Source: CAWCAL01 sp963695075
GTDB taxonomy: Bacteria; Actinomycetota; Acidimicrobiia; Acidimicrobiales; CAWCAL01
Direction: 5' to 3'
Length of the DNA stretch: 64,000 nt
Assembly (NCBI GenBank): GCA_963695075.1
Contig: CAVOFR010000008.1
Coordinates: 496,001 to 560,000 of the forward strand
Every line of letters begins with the position of its first letter. Position 1 is the first letter of the stretch. The position numbers were made by a program, and so were the translations under genes. The notes beneath the pieces are model-generated. The model saw nothing but the letters and a program-made list of their open reading frames with translations. It was not told where the DNA came from and searched no databases. Below, one piece after another: positions 9,037 through 19,269 of the stretch.

Positions 9037-9891
9037 AGTGCACCCGCCGGTTCAGGATGCTCAGCTGGAGGAAGGTCACGGCGAACGTGAGGCCGAACAG
9101 CCCGAGGGCCATCACCGCCCCCTCACTGATCAGACCCGGTTCCTGTCTTCGGAAGATCTTGAAGACGAGTGACTCGGTGCTGCCGGCCGGGCCTCCTGCC
9201 GTCAGGATCTCCATGGGGGCGAAGGCCTGGAAACCGAAGATCATCAGCACCACGACCAGGAACAGCAGGGTGGGCGAGATCAGCGGGAGCGTCACCTTGA
9301 AGAGGCGACGAATCGGTCCGAAACCGTCGAGTCGGGCCGCCTCCATGAGCTCCTCCGGCACCGCCTGTAGTCCGGCGAGCACGATCACGAAAGTGAGGCC
9401 GATGTTCTGCCAGATCGAGCTGAGCGACACGCCGAGCAGTGCACTGTCGGACTTGGACAGGTCGATGGCGCTCACCTGGCCGAACCTGCCGATCTTGGGA
9501 TTCACGAGACCGAAGAAGATCACGGCTGCCACCGCCACCGAGCTGGCCACGGTCGAGGCGAAGATTCCCTGGAAGATCTTGATACCGCGGAGCCGCCGGT
9601 GGGCGACCAGGGCCAGCAGCAACCCGAGGACGAGGCCGGCCGGCACCGTGTACAGGACATACCTGACGCTGATCCACAAGCCGTCCTGGAACTCGTCGCC
9701 CCCCAGGACCGACGTGATGTTCGACGGGCCGACGTAAACCTCACCGGTGCCGAAGCGGTTGGGTCGGTACAGCGCGAAGTGCACCAGCCGATATAGCGGG
9801 TAATAGGCGAACAACCCGAGGATCCCGAATGCGGGCAGGAGCAGCGCGTAGCCGAGCAGAGCCTCGCGCAGCGGCGACTGCCGGCGCCTCC

Positions 9892-9895
<4 letters not shown>
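9026..9895 (-). CDS. Carbohydrate ABC transporter permease (MalF/UgpA type)
   Basis: A 289-residue permease. The open frame runs far upstream, but the protein begins at the ATG at 9895 (MRRRRQSPLREALLGYALLL), where a basic stretch precedes the first membrane helix; this ATG overlaps the stop of the ATPase gene as ATGA. The EAA loop is EELMEAARLDGFGPIRRLFK. It pairs with the permease at 8188-9036 to form the membrane channel of a sugar importer. Confidence 0.92.
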
Positions 9896-10995
<1,100 letters not shown>

Positions 10996-11102
10996 CGGTC
11001 CCCTTTCCGGGCCAGGAGCATAGTGGGCGGCGTTCATCGTGAAACCGATACGTCCCGCCGGTAGGGTCCGGGCCGGGCGGGCCGAATACAGCGGGAGCTC
11101 GG

Positions 11103-12224
11103 ATGCGGACCAGATACGCGATCATCGCCATGGGGGCGATCGTCCTGATCGCCGGGGCTTGTACGCCGCCTCCGACCGGGCCGGCGTTCACCACGTCGAC
11201 GGTCATCGACGGGCTCGAGCGCCCATGGGAGGTGGCGTTCACGCCGGACGGGACGATGCTCGTCACCGAGCGGCCGGGGAGAATCAGCGCGGTGGTGGGC
11301 GGGAGCGCAGTAGTGCTGGCCGAGCCGCCGGACGTCCGGGCGATCTCGGAGGGAGGCATGCTGGGCCTCGCCGTCGACCCCGACTACGCGACCAACCGCC
11401 GTATCTACGCGTGTTTCATCTCGAACGCGGGCGGAGCACTCGACGAGCGCGTGGTGCGATGGACGGTCGATCCGACGGGCACGACGCTGACGAATCGGAA
11501 CGACATCGTGACGGGAATCCCGCTCAACGAGGCCGGTCAGGCCGGTCGTCATTCGGGCTGTCGACTGCGCTTCGGCGCGGACGGAGCCCTGTGGATCACG
11601 ACGGGTGACGCGGCTCGGGCCGACACGGCCCAGAATCCGGTGTCCCTCGGCGGCAAGGTACTCCGCGTCACCACCGACGGTGGCCCCGCTCCCGGCAACC
11701 CCGGCGGGTCAGCAGACCCTCGCATCTTCACGTTGGGCCACCGGAACGTCCAAGGGCTCTCGTTCCGCCCCAGCGACGGTGCCGCTTTCTCCATCGAACA
11801 CGGCACCAACTGCGACGACGAGGTGAACGTGCTCGCCTCCGGTGCCAACTACGGGTGGAACCCGGGTGCCGGCGGCTTCTACGACGAGTTCGCGCCCATG
11901 ACCGACCTCGCAACCGTGCCCCAGGCCACAGCTGCGGTGTGGTCATCGGGTTGTCCGACCATCGCCACCTCCGGAGGGACCTTCGTCTCCGGAGCGCAGT
12001 GGGGCGTCTGGGAGGATGCTCTCGTCACCGCCGCGCTCAAGGGCTCGCAGTTGCGAGCGATCAGCTTCACCGCCGGCCCCACCCCCACCGTCGTGGAGGA
12101 GTGGACGGCCCTGACCGGCTTGGGACGCCTCCGCACGGTGACACAGGGACCTGACGGAGACCTCTATGTCGTGACCGACTCGGCCAACGGTTCCATCCTC
12201 CGCCTCAGCCCAGTCGAGATCTGA
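11103..12224 (+). CDS. PQQ-dependent sugar dehydrogenase-like lipoprotein (glucose/sorbosone dehydrogenase family)
   Basis: A 373-residue secreted protein with a lipoprotein signal ending at Cys20 (IAGAC). The remainder is a six-bladed beta-propeller of the soluble aldose dehydrogenase (Gdh/YliI) family: VAFTPDGTMLVTERPGRI, GMLGLAVDPDY and LWITTGDAA with the conserved His in AGRHSGC. Such enzymes oxidise sugars with PQQ outside the membrane. No PQQ synthesis genes are in the window. It is divergent from the sugar ABC operon, with 107 nt between the starts, and may share control, but this is inference. Confidence 0.85.
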   Translation: MRTRYAIIAMGAIVLIAGACTPPPTGPAFTTSTVIDGLERPWEVAFTPDGTMLVTERPGRISAVVGGSAVVLAEPPDVRAISEGGMLGLAVDPDYATNRRIYACFISNAGGALDERVVRWTVDPTGTTLTNRNDIVTGIPLNEAGQAGRHSGCRLRFGADGALWITTGDAARADTAQNPVSLGGKVLRVTTDGGPAPGNPGGSADPRIFTLGHRNVQGLSFRPSDGAAFSIEHGTNCDDEVNVLASGANYGWNPGAGGFYDEFAPMTDLATVPQATAAVWSSGCPTIATSGGTFVSGAQWGVWEDALVTAALKGSQLRAISFTAGPTPTVVEEWTALTGLGRLRTVTQGPDGDLYVVTDSANGSILRLSPVEI

Positions 12225-12236
12225 CCCCCCCGGACG

Positions 12237-12282
12237 AACTTTGTGCGCTGGCTCGCATATGCGTACCGCCTGAGCACAAAGT
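12237..12282. repeat. 46-nt nested palindrome
   Basis: Perfect 10-nt arms AACTTTGTGC (12237-12246) and GCACAAAGTT (12273-12282) enclose a nearly concentric 10-nt palindrome CGCATATGCG (12254-12263). It lies between convergent genes. No T-run follows on either strand, so it is not a standard intrinsic terminator; a repeated extragenic palindrome or protein-binding site is possible. Confidence 0.6.
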
Positions 12283-12315
12283 TGGTCGGCAGCGTGGGGG
12301 CGGTCGGGCCCGCTG

Positions 12316-13134
12316 TCAGAGGTACTTGGCCAGGTCGACCTGGCCGGTGTTCATCGCGGCGGTGAAACCTCCGTCGATGATCAGGTTGGCGCCGTTGATG
12401 TAGCTGGCAGCCGTCGGGTGCGAGAGAAAGAGCATCGCCGGGGCCATCTCGTCGGGCCGGGCGGGACGACCGAGGCCGACGTCGACGGTCATGTCGAGCA
12501 TCGGGTCACCCATGCCGCGCCGGAAATCGACCAGGATCTTGGTGTCGGTCACGCCCGGGCAGATCGCGTTCATCCTCACTCCCGACCGGATCGTCTGCGC
12601 CGATCGCCACATCGTGTAGTACTGGATGGCCTCCTTGGAGAGGAAGTAGCCGTCCCCCAGGATCTCCTCGTGCACCTCGCACCAACCCTGACCTTCGGAG
12701 AAGTCGACCGTGCCGAGCAGCTCGGTGAGCTCGGCCACATGACCATCCCAACTGTTCCCGGCGATCGAAGCGATGTTCGTCACCGAGCCGCCGGGGGGAA
12801 TCCGATCGAGCAGCGCCTCGGTGAGGCATCGAAGGCCGAGGAAGTTCACCTGCATGACCTGGAGCGGCGTCCAGTTGGCGCCGTTCGGGATGCCGGCACA
12901 GTTCATCAGCACGTCGACGCGACCGGGGAGGCGGGCGGCGGTGGCCTCGATGGCGGCAGGATCCGAGAGGTCACACTCGTAGGTTCCGACCACGTCGAGC
13001 TCGATCGGGGCGACGTCGATCGCATGGATCTCCGCGCCGGCGGCCCGGAGCAGCCGGGCCGTCTCGTTGCCCATCCCGGTCGCCGCTCCGGTGATGGCGA
13101 CCGTGCTTCCTTCGAAGTCCAGGAGATCTGTCAT
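12316..13134 (-). CDS. SDR family oxidoreductase (3-alpha-hydroxysteroid dehydrogenase-like)
   Basis: A 272-residue classical short-chain dehydrogenase. The cofactor motif is TGAATGMG (15-22), NCAG at 78-81, catalytic Ser123 (IASIAG), Tyr163 and Lys167 (YFLSK). A long insertion between the Ser and Tyr (residues 130-160) and the short first half are typical of coniferyl-alcohol/3-alpha-hydroxysteroid dehydrogenase-like members. The C-terminal INGANLIIDGGFTA is standard. Likely NAD(H)-dependent oxidation of a secondary alcohol; substrate unknown. Convergent with 11103-12224. Confidence 0.87.
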   Translation of the reverse strand: MTDLLDFEGSTVAITGAATGMGNETARLLRAAGAEIHAIDVAPIELDVVGTYECDLSDPAAIEATAARLPGRVDVLMNCAGIPNGANWTPLQVMQVNFLGLRCLTEALLDRIPPGGSVTNIASIAGNSWDGHVAELTELLGTVDFSEGQGWCEVHEEILGDGYFLSKEAIQYYTMWRSAQTIRSGVRMNAICPGVTDTKILVDFRRGMGDPMLDMTVDVGLGRPARPDEMAPAMLFLSHPTAASYINGANLIIDGGFTAAMNTGQVDLAKYL

Positions 13135-13158
13135 CTGCTCACCTTAGATTGACTCGCC

Positions 13159-14061
13159 TCACCCCGGCGGTTCCGGGCCCGGACGATCGGGTGGTCCGGT
13201 GGGCGGTGAACTCGGCGGCGGTGGGAGCTCGCTTGCCGGCGGTGAGGTGTCGCCGTCTCCGGCCTCCGACGCGGCGCCCGCCCCCTGCTCGGCTCGGCTC
13301 CGCTCCAGGTGGTCCCGGACGGCGATCACACCGCCGAGCCCACTTGCGATGGCCGCGATCACCACGAGGAAGCCGACCAGCGGGTTGATGCGCGAACTGA
13401 GATCCTCCAACAACGGCTTGTCGGCCACGGCGACACTGATGGTGCCGTCGTAGACGGGCTCGAGTGATTCCACCGATTCACCGACGATGATCTCAGCCGT
13501 GATCCGGATCTCGTGTTCGCCCGGCTGGGTCGGCTCGATCTGATAGCCCCACCGACCGACACCGTCCTGGCCCAGTTCCTGCTTGGCCGAGTTCTCCTGT
13601 CGCACCCTGAACGACGGAGGAGCCGCCAGGATGACCTTCATCTCGGGGGTGACGCGCGGCAGGGATTCGATGTTCTCCACTTCCTCCTCGCCCAGTTCGA
13701 CCCCCGCAGCACCGACGGCCTCGAGAAACTCCTCCTCGCTCCCCTGAGCGCCGACCCGCACGACGACCGCGTAGGTCTCGCCCTCGACCATCTCCGCCGG
13801 TACATCGTGGGTGATCTGACCCTCGACGACCTCGGCCGCCCCGGCGGCCGCATCGTCGTCCGGAATCGTGTCGGGCGGCTGATCGGTGGCGGTCACCGGT
13901 GGCCGGGTCGTACTCACCGGAGGGGCCCCGACGGTGGGGTCGGGGAAGTCACCCGTGTCGTCGCCCTCGATTTCCTCGACACCACCGCAGCCGGCGGCGA
14001 GTGCAGACAGCATCAGGACGGCGAAAAGCCGTCGTGTCCAACCCCAGCGCCCGGTACTCAA
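13159..14061 (-). CDS. Predicted membrane-anchored lipoprotein, unknown function
   Basis: About 300 residues. I place the start at the TTG at 14061, preceded by AGGGCGAGGCC, because it yields a clean lipoprotein signal (WTRRLFAVLMLSALAAGC, Cys25); the open frame extends upstream into unlike sequence. After a Thr/Pro-rich linker there is a beta-rich domain (roughly residues 75-215) with repeated acidic stretches and an immunoglobulin-like feel (GEHEIRITAEI). One membrane helix follows near NPLVGFLVVIAAIASGLGG, then a Pro-rich tail. Lipid anchor plus C-terminal helix suggests an extracytoplasmic domain held at both ends. I do not recognise the family. Confidence 0.65.
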   Translation of the reverse strand: MSTGRWGWTRRLFAVLMLSALAAGCGGVEEIEGDDTGDFPDPTVGAPPVSTTRPPVTATDQPPDTIPDDDAAAGAAEVVEGQITHDVPAEMVEGETYAVVVRVGAQGSEEEFLEAVGAAGVELGEEEVENIESLPRVTPEMKVILAAPPSFRVRQENSAKQELGQDGVGRWGYQIEPTQPGEHEIRITAEIIVGESVESLEPVYDGTISVAVADKPLLEDLSSRINPLVGFLVVIAAIASGLGGVIAVRDHLERSRAEQGAGAASEAGDGDTSPPASELPPPPSSPPTGPPDRPGPEPPG

Positions 14062-14192
14062 GGCCTCGCCCTCTGCTCGCGAATGGATCAGGGTACCGAT
14101 CGAAGCCGACCTGCGCCTCGCCCGCGGCGACCCGAAAGCTGAGTTGGCCGTACTGTTGCAGCGATCACGCCCCGACGGATTCGAGAACCGAC

Positions 14193-15407
14193 ATGAGAAC
14201 CACACTCGAGCGTTTGGCACAGGCCGTCTTCATCCTGCTCGGCCGGGTCGTTGCCCGGCTGCTCCCGGATCGGATCCCGGTGACGTTCGTCGGCGCCGAG
14301 GCGGTGGCCGAAATGTGCGAATCGATCGGCCACCGAGGTTTTCGGAGAGTGCTCGTCGTCTCGGATGCTGGTCTGGTCGAGGTCGGCATCGTCGACCGGG
14401 TGACAGAACCCCTCACCGCGGCGGGAGTGGCGTGGTCGCTCTACGCGGAGGTCCTCCCCGATCCGACGTTCGCCCAGGTCGAGGCCGGGCTCGACCGATA
14501 CGAAGCCGACGGTTGCGATGCCGTGATCGCGGTCGGTGGTGGCTCGCCGATGGACGCGGCGAAGATGATCGCGGCCATGGCGACCAACGGCCGCCCCCTG
14601 CGAAAGCTCGAGGGGAAGTTCAGGGTGAGAAAGCCTCCGGCCCCGCTGTTCGCGATCCCGACGACCGCTGGGACCGGTTCCGAGGTGACCGTGGCGGCGG
14701 TGGTGTCGGACTCCGAGACCCACGCCAAGCGGTTCTTCCTCGATCCCAAGCTCCTCCCGGAGATGGCCGCGCTCGACCCCACGCTCATGACCGGGCTGCC
14801 GCCGGCGATGACCGCCGCGACCGGCATGGATGCGCTGACCCACGCCGTGGAGTCCTTCATCTCCAAGACCTCGACCGAGAAGACCGAGGCCTACGCCGAG
14901 GTGGCCGTACGCCTGATCTTCGAGAACCTCCCCAAGGCGTTCGCCGACGGCACCGACCTCGCGGCCCGCAAGGGCATGGCTTTGGCCTCGTACTACGCGG
15001 GGCTGGCCTTCACTCGGACCAGCCTCGGCTATGTCCACGCCATCGCTCACAACGTCGGGGCCGACTACGGCACCCCGCACGGGCTCGGCAACGCGATCGC
15101 TCTTCCCCTCGTACTCGACTTCTCGAAGGATTCGGCCGAAGGGCCCCTGGCCAAACTGGCCGAGCTCATCGGCCTCCAAGGCCGTAACGACGCCCAGAAG
15201 GCCCAGAAGTTCATCGAGGCCGTCCGCGAGCTCATGGCGCGAGTCGAGATTCCCTACCAGCTCGCCGCCCTGAGGGAAGAGGACATCACGTCGCTGGCCA
15301 AACGGGCGCGCGCCGAAGCCTTCCTCGACTACCCCGTACCCCGATTCATGAGCCAGGATCAGTGCGAGACCCTGTTGCACCGCATGTTGGTTCAGCCCGG
15401 CGGGTGA
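14193..15407 (+). CDS. Iron-containing alcohol dehydrogenase
   Basis: A 404-residue group III dehydrogenase. The nucleotide-binding GGGSPMDAAK motif and TTAGTGSEVT are clear; the metal is held by the Asp/His of GMDALTHAVES and the His residues of GYVHAIAHNVGADYGTPHG. The enzyme interconverts alcohols and aldehydes or ketones with NAD(P). The frame is open upstream, but homology starts at the ATG at 14193. Its end overlaps the convergent metal ATPase gene by 16 nt. The substrate is unknown; the N-terminal 30 residues are more hydrophobic than usual. Confidence 0.88.
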   Translation: MRTTLERLAQAVFILLGRVVARLLPDRIPVTFVGAEAVAEMCESIGHRGFRRVLVVSDAGLVEVGIVDRVTEPLTAAGVAWSLYAEVLPDPTFAQVEAGLDRYEADGCDAVIAVGGGSPMDAAKMIAAMATNGRPLRKLEGKFRVRKPPAPLFAIPTTAGTGSEVTVAAVVSDSETHAKRFFLDPKLLPEMAALDPTLMTGLPPAMTAATGMDALTHAVESFISKTSTEKTEAYAEVAVRLIFENLPKAFADGTDLAARKGMALASYYAGLAFTRTSLGYVHAIAHNVGADYGTPHGLGNAIALPLVLDFSKDSAEGPLAKLAELIGLQGRNDAQKAQKFIEAVRELMARVEIPYQLAALREEDITSLAKRARAEAFLDYPVPRFMSQDQCETLLHRMLVQPGG

Positions 15408-17842
15408 GGGGACGTCGACCCGGGCCCGGTCGAGTCGGCGGACCGGTAGTTGAGTAGCCGCAGCGCGTTGGTGACCACGACCAGCGTGCTGCCTTCATGG
15501 GCGACGACAGCGACGCTGATCCCGATACCGAGGATGGTCAGCGGGATGAGGACCGAGACGACCGCCAGACTGAAGAACAGGTTCTGCTTGATGGTTCGGC
15601 CGGCTCGGCGCGAGATGCCGACCGCGAGGGGCAGACGGTCGATTCGGTCGGCCATCAGGGCGATGTCGGCGGTTTCGAGCGCGACATCACTGCCGGCCGC
15701 CCCCATGGCGATACCGACGTTGGCCGCGGCGAGGGCGGGCGCGTCGTTGACTCCGTCGCCGATCATCGCCACCGGCCCATCGAGCGCGAGTCTCTTGACC
15801 GCATCGACCTTGTCGGACGGGAGCAGCCCGCCGCGAGCGTCGGCGATGCCGACCTCTCGGCCGACGGCCGTCGCCACCCGCTGGTTGTCTCCGGACAGCA
15901 TGACGACCGCGTCGATACCGAGGGCGCGGAGTTCTTCGATCGCCGGCTTCGCCTGTCTGCGGGGGCTGTCCATCACTCCGAGCACGCCGACGAAACACTC
16001 GCCCTGCCGCACGATGACCGTCGTGCGGCCGCGGCTCTCGAGCTCCTCCTGCACCTCCCGAACGGTCGGGCTCAATTCGACATCGGCGAAGAACGAGGCG
16101 CTGCCGATCTTCACGAGCTCGCCATGGAGCTCGCCGGTGATTCCCTGACCGTTCGCGGCGGTCACATCGTCCGCCTGTTCCACGAGGTCGCCCCCGAGCC
16201 TGGCTGTCGCTCCGGCCGTGACGGCTCGGGCAATGGGATGATCGCTGGCCTGCTCGATCGACAGGGCGATCCGCAGAAGGTCGCGCTCACCGCCGGGGAC
16301 CGTGGGTATGACGTCGGTCAGCACGGGCTCGCCTTCGGTGAGCGTGCCGGTCTTGTCGAAGGCGATCGCCTTCACCGCGCCGAGCGCCTCCAGCGGTCCG
16401 CCACCCTTGACGAGGATCCCGCCCCGGGCGGCACGGGCGATGGCAGCGAGCACCGCGCTCGGCGTGGCGATCGCCAGAGCGCACGGGCTTGCCGCCACGA
16501 GCACCGCCATCGACCGCTCGAACGAATCGGCGAAGGGCTCTCCGAGCAGCGGCGGCACGACGAGGAGCGCTCCGACCAGCAGCAGAACGGCCGGGACGAA
16601 GACCTTGACGATCCGCTTCGTGAGCCGCTGGGTGGGCGAGATCTGGGTCTCGGCCTCGGCGACGAGGTCCACGACCCGGGCCAGGGTCGAGTCCTCGGCG
16701 GATCGAAGGGCCATGACGTCGATGGCGCCGTTCCCGTTGAGGGTGCCGGCGAAGGTGCGGTGGGCGGTCGGGATGAACTCGATGCCGCTCGGTGCGGTCG
16801 ATGGATCAGCCATCGGCGACTTGTCGACGGGGACGCTTTCCCCGGTGACGGCCGATTCGTCGATCGATGTCTCCCCGGCCACGATCACACCGTCCACCGG
16901 CAGTCGTTCGTCGGGTCGGACGACGACGATGTCACCCACGACGAGGTCCTCGATGGGCACGTCGACGGTCGGGTCTTCTCGCCGGCGAGCGGTCGGCGGC
17001 GCCAGGTGGCCCAGCGCCTCGATCGCGTACCGGGCCCGATTCATCGCATGACCCTCCAGGGCATGCCCGAGCGAGAACAGCACCAGGAGCAGCGCGGCAT
17101 CCGACCATTGCCCCAGGAGCGAGGCCCCGACCGCGGCGATCAGCATCAACTGGTCGATGTCGAACACGCGAGCGCGGACGGACAACAAGGCATCGCGGGC
17201 GACGAAGACACCCGTCAGCGCCGCGGCGAAGACGTAGAGGCCGGTTACGGCCCCGTCGATGTCGGTGAACCAGTCCAGGGTCCGGGCCACCAGGTAGACG
17301 ACCAGCGAAACACCGGCCGCACCCAGCTCGATCCGACCCGCACCGTGATCGTGACCGTGCCCTTCGGTGACGCGGTCGCCGTCTCTCCGTCGGACGGCGA
17401 CCGCGGGCTTGATCCCGATCGACGGCAGCTGGGCGACGATCCGCTCCCCGGTCGTGGCCCCGAGGTCGTACTCGACACGCATGCTGCCGTCGATCGTGAC
17501 GGCTCCGTCGACGACACCCGGGAGGGACCGGAGCCGTTCGGTGAGTGCTCGCGCCCGAGCGGCGTGACCGGCCGACGTCGTTTCGAGGATGAGGTGCCCG
17601 TACCGTTCCTCGATCTCGGCGCCGGCAGCTCGGACCCTGTCCTCCAGACGGGTGATCGACACCGCTCCCGGCTGGAGATGAAGACAGATCTTGGCCGGGC
17701 CTGCGCCGTCCGGATCGATGACGTGGACCGAATCGACTCCGTCGAGTCGGCAGAGGGTGTCGACGAGAACCTCGACGCACCGGTCACGGGCGTCGTGGGC
17801 ACCAGGGAGTACGACATCCAGATCGAGTTGCAGGGTGTCCAT
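15392..17842 (-). CDS. P1B-4 type heavy-metal P-type ATPase (Co/Zn/Fe exporter)
   Basis: An 816-residue metal-exporting ATPase. Motifs: TGES (333-336), SPC in the metal-binding helix (452-454), phosphorylated Asp496 (DKTGT), SDHPIA (533-538), GDGVNDAP and HEGST in the last helices (782-786). SPC together with HEGS/T defines the P1B-4 subgroup (CoaT, CtpD, PfeT), which exports Co2+, Zn2+ or Fe2+, rather than the CPC copper pumps. The N-terminal 150 residues contain two ferredoxin-like HMA-type folds without a CxxC pair, followed by a His-rich GHGHDHG linker. It is 21 nt downstream of its ArsR regulator, forming a two-gene metal-resistance operon. Confidence 0.93.
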   Translation of the reverse strand: MDTLQLDLDVVLPGAHDARDRCVEVLVDTLCRLDGVDSVHVIDPDGAGPAKICLHLQPGAVSITRLEDRVRAAGAEIEERYGHLILETTSAGHAARARALTERLRSLPGVVDGAVTIDGSMRVEYDLGATTGERIVAQLPSIGIKPAVAVRRRDGDRVTEGHGHDHGAGRIELGAAGVSLVVYLVARTLDWFTDIDGAVTGLYVFAAALTGVFVARDALLSVRARVFDIDQLMLIAAVGASLLGQWSDAALLLVLFSLGHALEGHAMNRARYAIEALGHLAPPTARRREDPTVDVPIEDLVVGDIVVVRPDERLPVDGVIVAGETSIDESAVTGESVPVDKSPMADPSTAPSGIEFIPTAHRTFAGTLNGNGAIDVMALRSAEDSTLARVVDLVAEAETQISPTQRLTKRIVKVFVPAVLLLVGALLVVPPLLGEPFADSFERSMAVLVAASPCALAIATPSAVLAAIARAARGGILVKGGGPLEALGAVKAIAFDKTGTLTEGEPVLTDVIPTVPGGERDLLRIALSIEQASDHPIARAVTAGATARLGGDLVEQADDVTAANGQGITGELHGELVKIGSASFFADVELSPTVREVQEELESRGRTTVIVRQGECFVGVLGVMDSPRRQAKPAIEELRALGIDAVVMLSGDNQRVATAVGREVGIADARGGLLPSDKVDAVKRLALDGPVAMIGDGVNDAPALAAANVGIAMGAAGSDVALETADIALMADRIDRLPLAVGISRRAGRTIKQNLFFSLAVVSVLIPLTILGIGISVAVVAHEGSTLVVVTNALRLLNYRSADSTGPGSTSPHPPG

Positions 17843-17863
17843 CGCTGCTCGAAACCCCGGCCT

Positions 17864-18265
17864 TCAGCGTTGGCTCGTCGCGGCCGCGTGGGCCAGGTGC
17901 TCCCGGGACAGGTCCAGCAGCATGCGCACGTGGGCATCGTCGAGTCGGTAGTGGACGTTGCGCCCGTCGCGACGGTTTCGCACCACACCCGCCGCTCGCA
18001 GCAACCGCATGGCCTGCGACACCTTCGTCTCCGAGGTCTCGACGACGGCGGCGATGTCACACACGCACAGCTCGCCGGCCTCGAGCAGCGCGAACAGAAT
18101 CCGCACCCGGGTCGGATCGCCGAGCAGGCGGAACATCTCGGCCAGATCAACCGCCTCCTCCACCTCGATCAGCGACGCTCCGACGGCCTCGACCTTGCCC
18201 GGGTGAACATCGCTCACGGCACACCCGTCCGGCCCGGTCAGGTCTGAAGCATCTGTCATCTGCAT
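17864..18265 (-). CDS. ArsR/SmtB family metal-sensing repressor
   Basis: A 133-residue winged-helix repressor. Both known inducer sites can be seen: an alpha-3 type pair Cys67/Cys69 (ELCVCDI) and a complete alpha-5 type set Asp110, His112, His123, His126 with the SmtB spacing (H-x10-H-x2-H). The helix-turn-helix is ETSETKVSQAMRLLRAAG. It heads the operon with the P1B-4 ATPase and should release its operator when zinc or cobalt rises. The start is either ATG 18265 or the ATG two codons later (18259). The first 40 residues are an unstructured extension. Confidence 0.92.
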   Translation of the reverse strand: MQMTDASDLTGPDGCAVSDVHPGKVEAVGASLIEVEEAVDLAEMFRLLGDPTRVRILFALLEAGELCVCDIAAVVETSETKVSQAMRLLRAAGVVRNRRDGRNVHYRLDDAHVRMLLDLSREHLAHAAATSQR

Positions 18266-18279
18266 ACCTGTGAAGGTAT
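18264..18279. promoter_or_regulatory. Candidate ArsR operator
   Basis: Inverted repeat ATACCT-GTGA-AGGTAT. It overlaps the first start codon of the arsR gene and lies in the 119-nt region shared with the divergent protease gene. ArsR/SmtB repressors bind AT-rich imperfect palindromes in just this position. The role is inferred from position and symmetry. Confidence 0.6.
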
Positions 18280-18384
18280 CCGTTGGCGGCTCGGCCGGTC
18301 AACGCCACCACCGGCGAGCCCGTTCTCAACCAATTCTCATGGACCCCTTACGTCACTCATGGCACCGCCGGTCAGGCTCGGCTC

Positions 18385-19242
18385 ATGAACACCCTGCCTC
18401 CTCCAGCACGACCGCCAGATCTGCCCCCGTCCAGCCCTCCGCCCTCCCCGTGGCCACGCCGGCTGGCCATCCCCGCGCTCGCCGCGATGCTGGGCCTCGG
18501 CGGCGGCATCCTCGGAGCCTCGCTCGTCACGGACTCCGACGGCACGACACCGTCGACGATCCACTCCGAACCGGTCGCAGTCGGAGTCCAGGAAGGAGCG
18601 CTCGACGTCGGCGTCGTGCTCGACGCGCTCCAGAGCTCCGTCGTATCGATCGAGACGACGATCGACGTCGGCCACAACCGCTTTCGTGGTCCGGCCGAAG
18701 CCGAGGGGGCCGGAACCGGGATCGTGTTGGACGACAGCGGCCACATCCTCACCAACGCCCACGTGGTCGGCGGTGCGACATCGATCATGGTCACGGCATC
18801 GGACGGGAGCAGCCCACGCCCCGCGACCGTGATCGCCACCGACGACGAAGCCGACATCGCCGTTCTGGTGGTCGAAGACACGACGGGACTCCGACCGGCG
18901 GAGATCGCCGAGGCCGGAACAACCGAAGTGGGTGATCAGGTCGTCGCCATCGGTAACGCGCTGGCACTGGATGGCAGCATGACCGTCACCCAGGGCATCA
19001 TCTCAGCGGTGGATCGAACCCTCGAGACCCAGTCCGGCACGCTCACCGATCTCATCCAGACCGATGCCGCCATCAGCTCGGGCAACTCGGGTGGGCCCCT
19101 CGTGAACGACCTCGGGCAGGTGGTCGGGATCAACACGGCCGTGGCGACGAGCGGTGGCGGGGTGCAGGCCTCGAACGTCGGCTTCGCCATTGCCATCGAC
19201 AGTGCCCTCGAGGTCGCGTCGGACCTCGTTGGTCAGGGCTGA
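18385..19242 (+). CDS. Membrane-anchored trypsin-like serine protease (HtrA/S1C, no PDZ)
   Basis: A 285-residue protein with a Pro-rich cytoplasmic head (1-25), one membrane helix (27-48) and an extracytoplasmic trypsin-like domain. The catalytic triad is His126 (TNAHVVGG), Asp157 (ADIAVL) and Ser235 (SSGNSGGPL). It ends right after the protease domain, so the PDZ domain of usual HtrA/DegP proteins is absent. I chose the ATG at 18385; an upstream ATG in frame would add 34 residues. It probably degrades damaged envelope proteins or processes a specific one. It is divergent from arsR; a functional link to metal stress is only a guess. Confidence 0.87.
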   Translation: MNTLPPPARPPDLPPSSPPPSPWPRRLAIPALAAMLGLGGGILGASLVTDSDGTTPSTIHSEPVAVGVQEGALDVGVVLDALQSSVVSIETTIDVGHNRFRGPAEAEGAGTGIVLDDSGHILTNAHVVGGATSIMVTASDGSSPRPATVIATDDEADIAVLVVEDTTGLRPAEIAEAGTTEVGDQVVAIGNALALDGSMTVTQGIISAVDRTLETQSGTLTDLIQTDAAISSGNSGGPLVNDLGQVVGINTAVATSGGGVQASNVGFAIAIDSALEVASDLVGQG

Positions 19243-19269
19243 GGGCCCCGCGGGAAGAGCGACCCTGAG

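Noticed and set aside
11038..11053. CGTGAAACCGATACGT between the sugar ABC operon and the 11103 gene as a LacI-type operator
   Set aside because: Only one half resembles a LacI-family site and symmetry is poor; no LacI-type gene is in the window.
12237..12282. The nested palindrome as an intrinsic terminator
   Set aside because: No T-run on either strand and the loop is too large for a classical terminator.
15392..17842. Calling the metal ATPase a copper exporter
   Set aside because: The membrane motif is SPC, not CPC, and HEGST is present, which places it in P1B-4.
15497..18247. A 916-codon open frame on the plus strand opposite the metal ATPase
   Set aside because: It is the antisense of the P1B-4 ATPase and arsR, with composition (Arg, Asp, Gly, His rich) typical of shadow frames and no domain.
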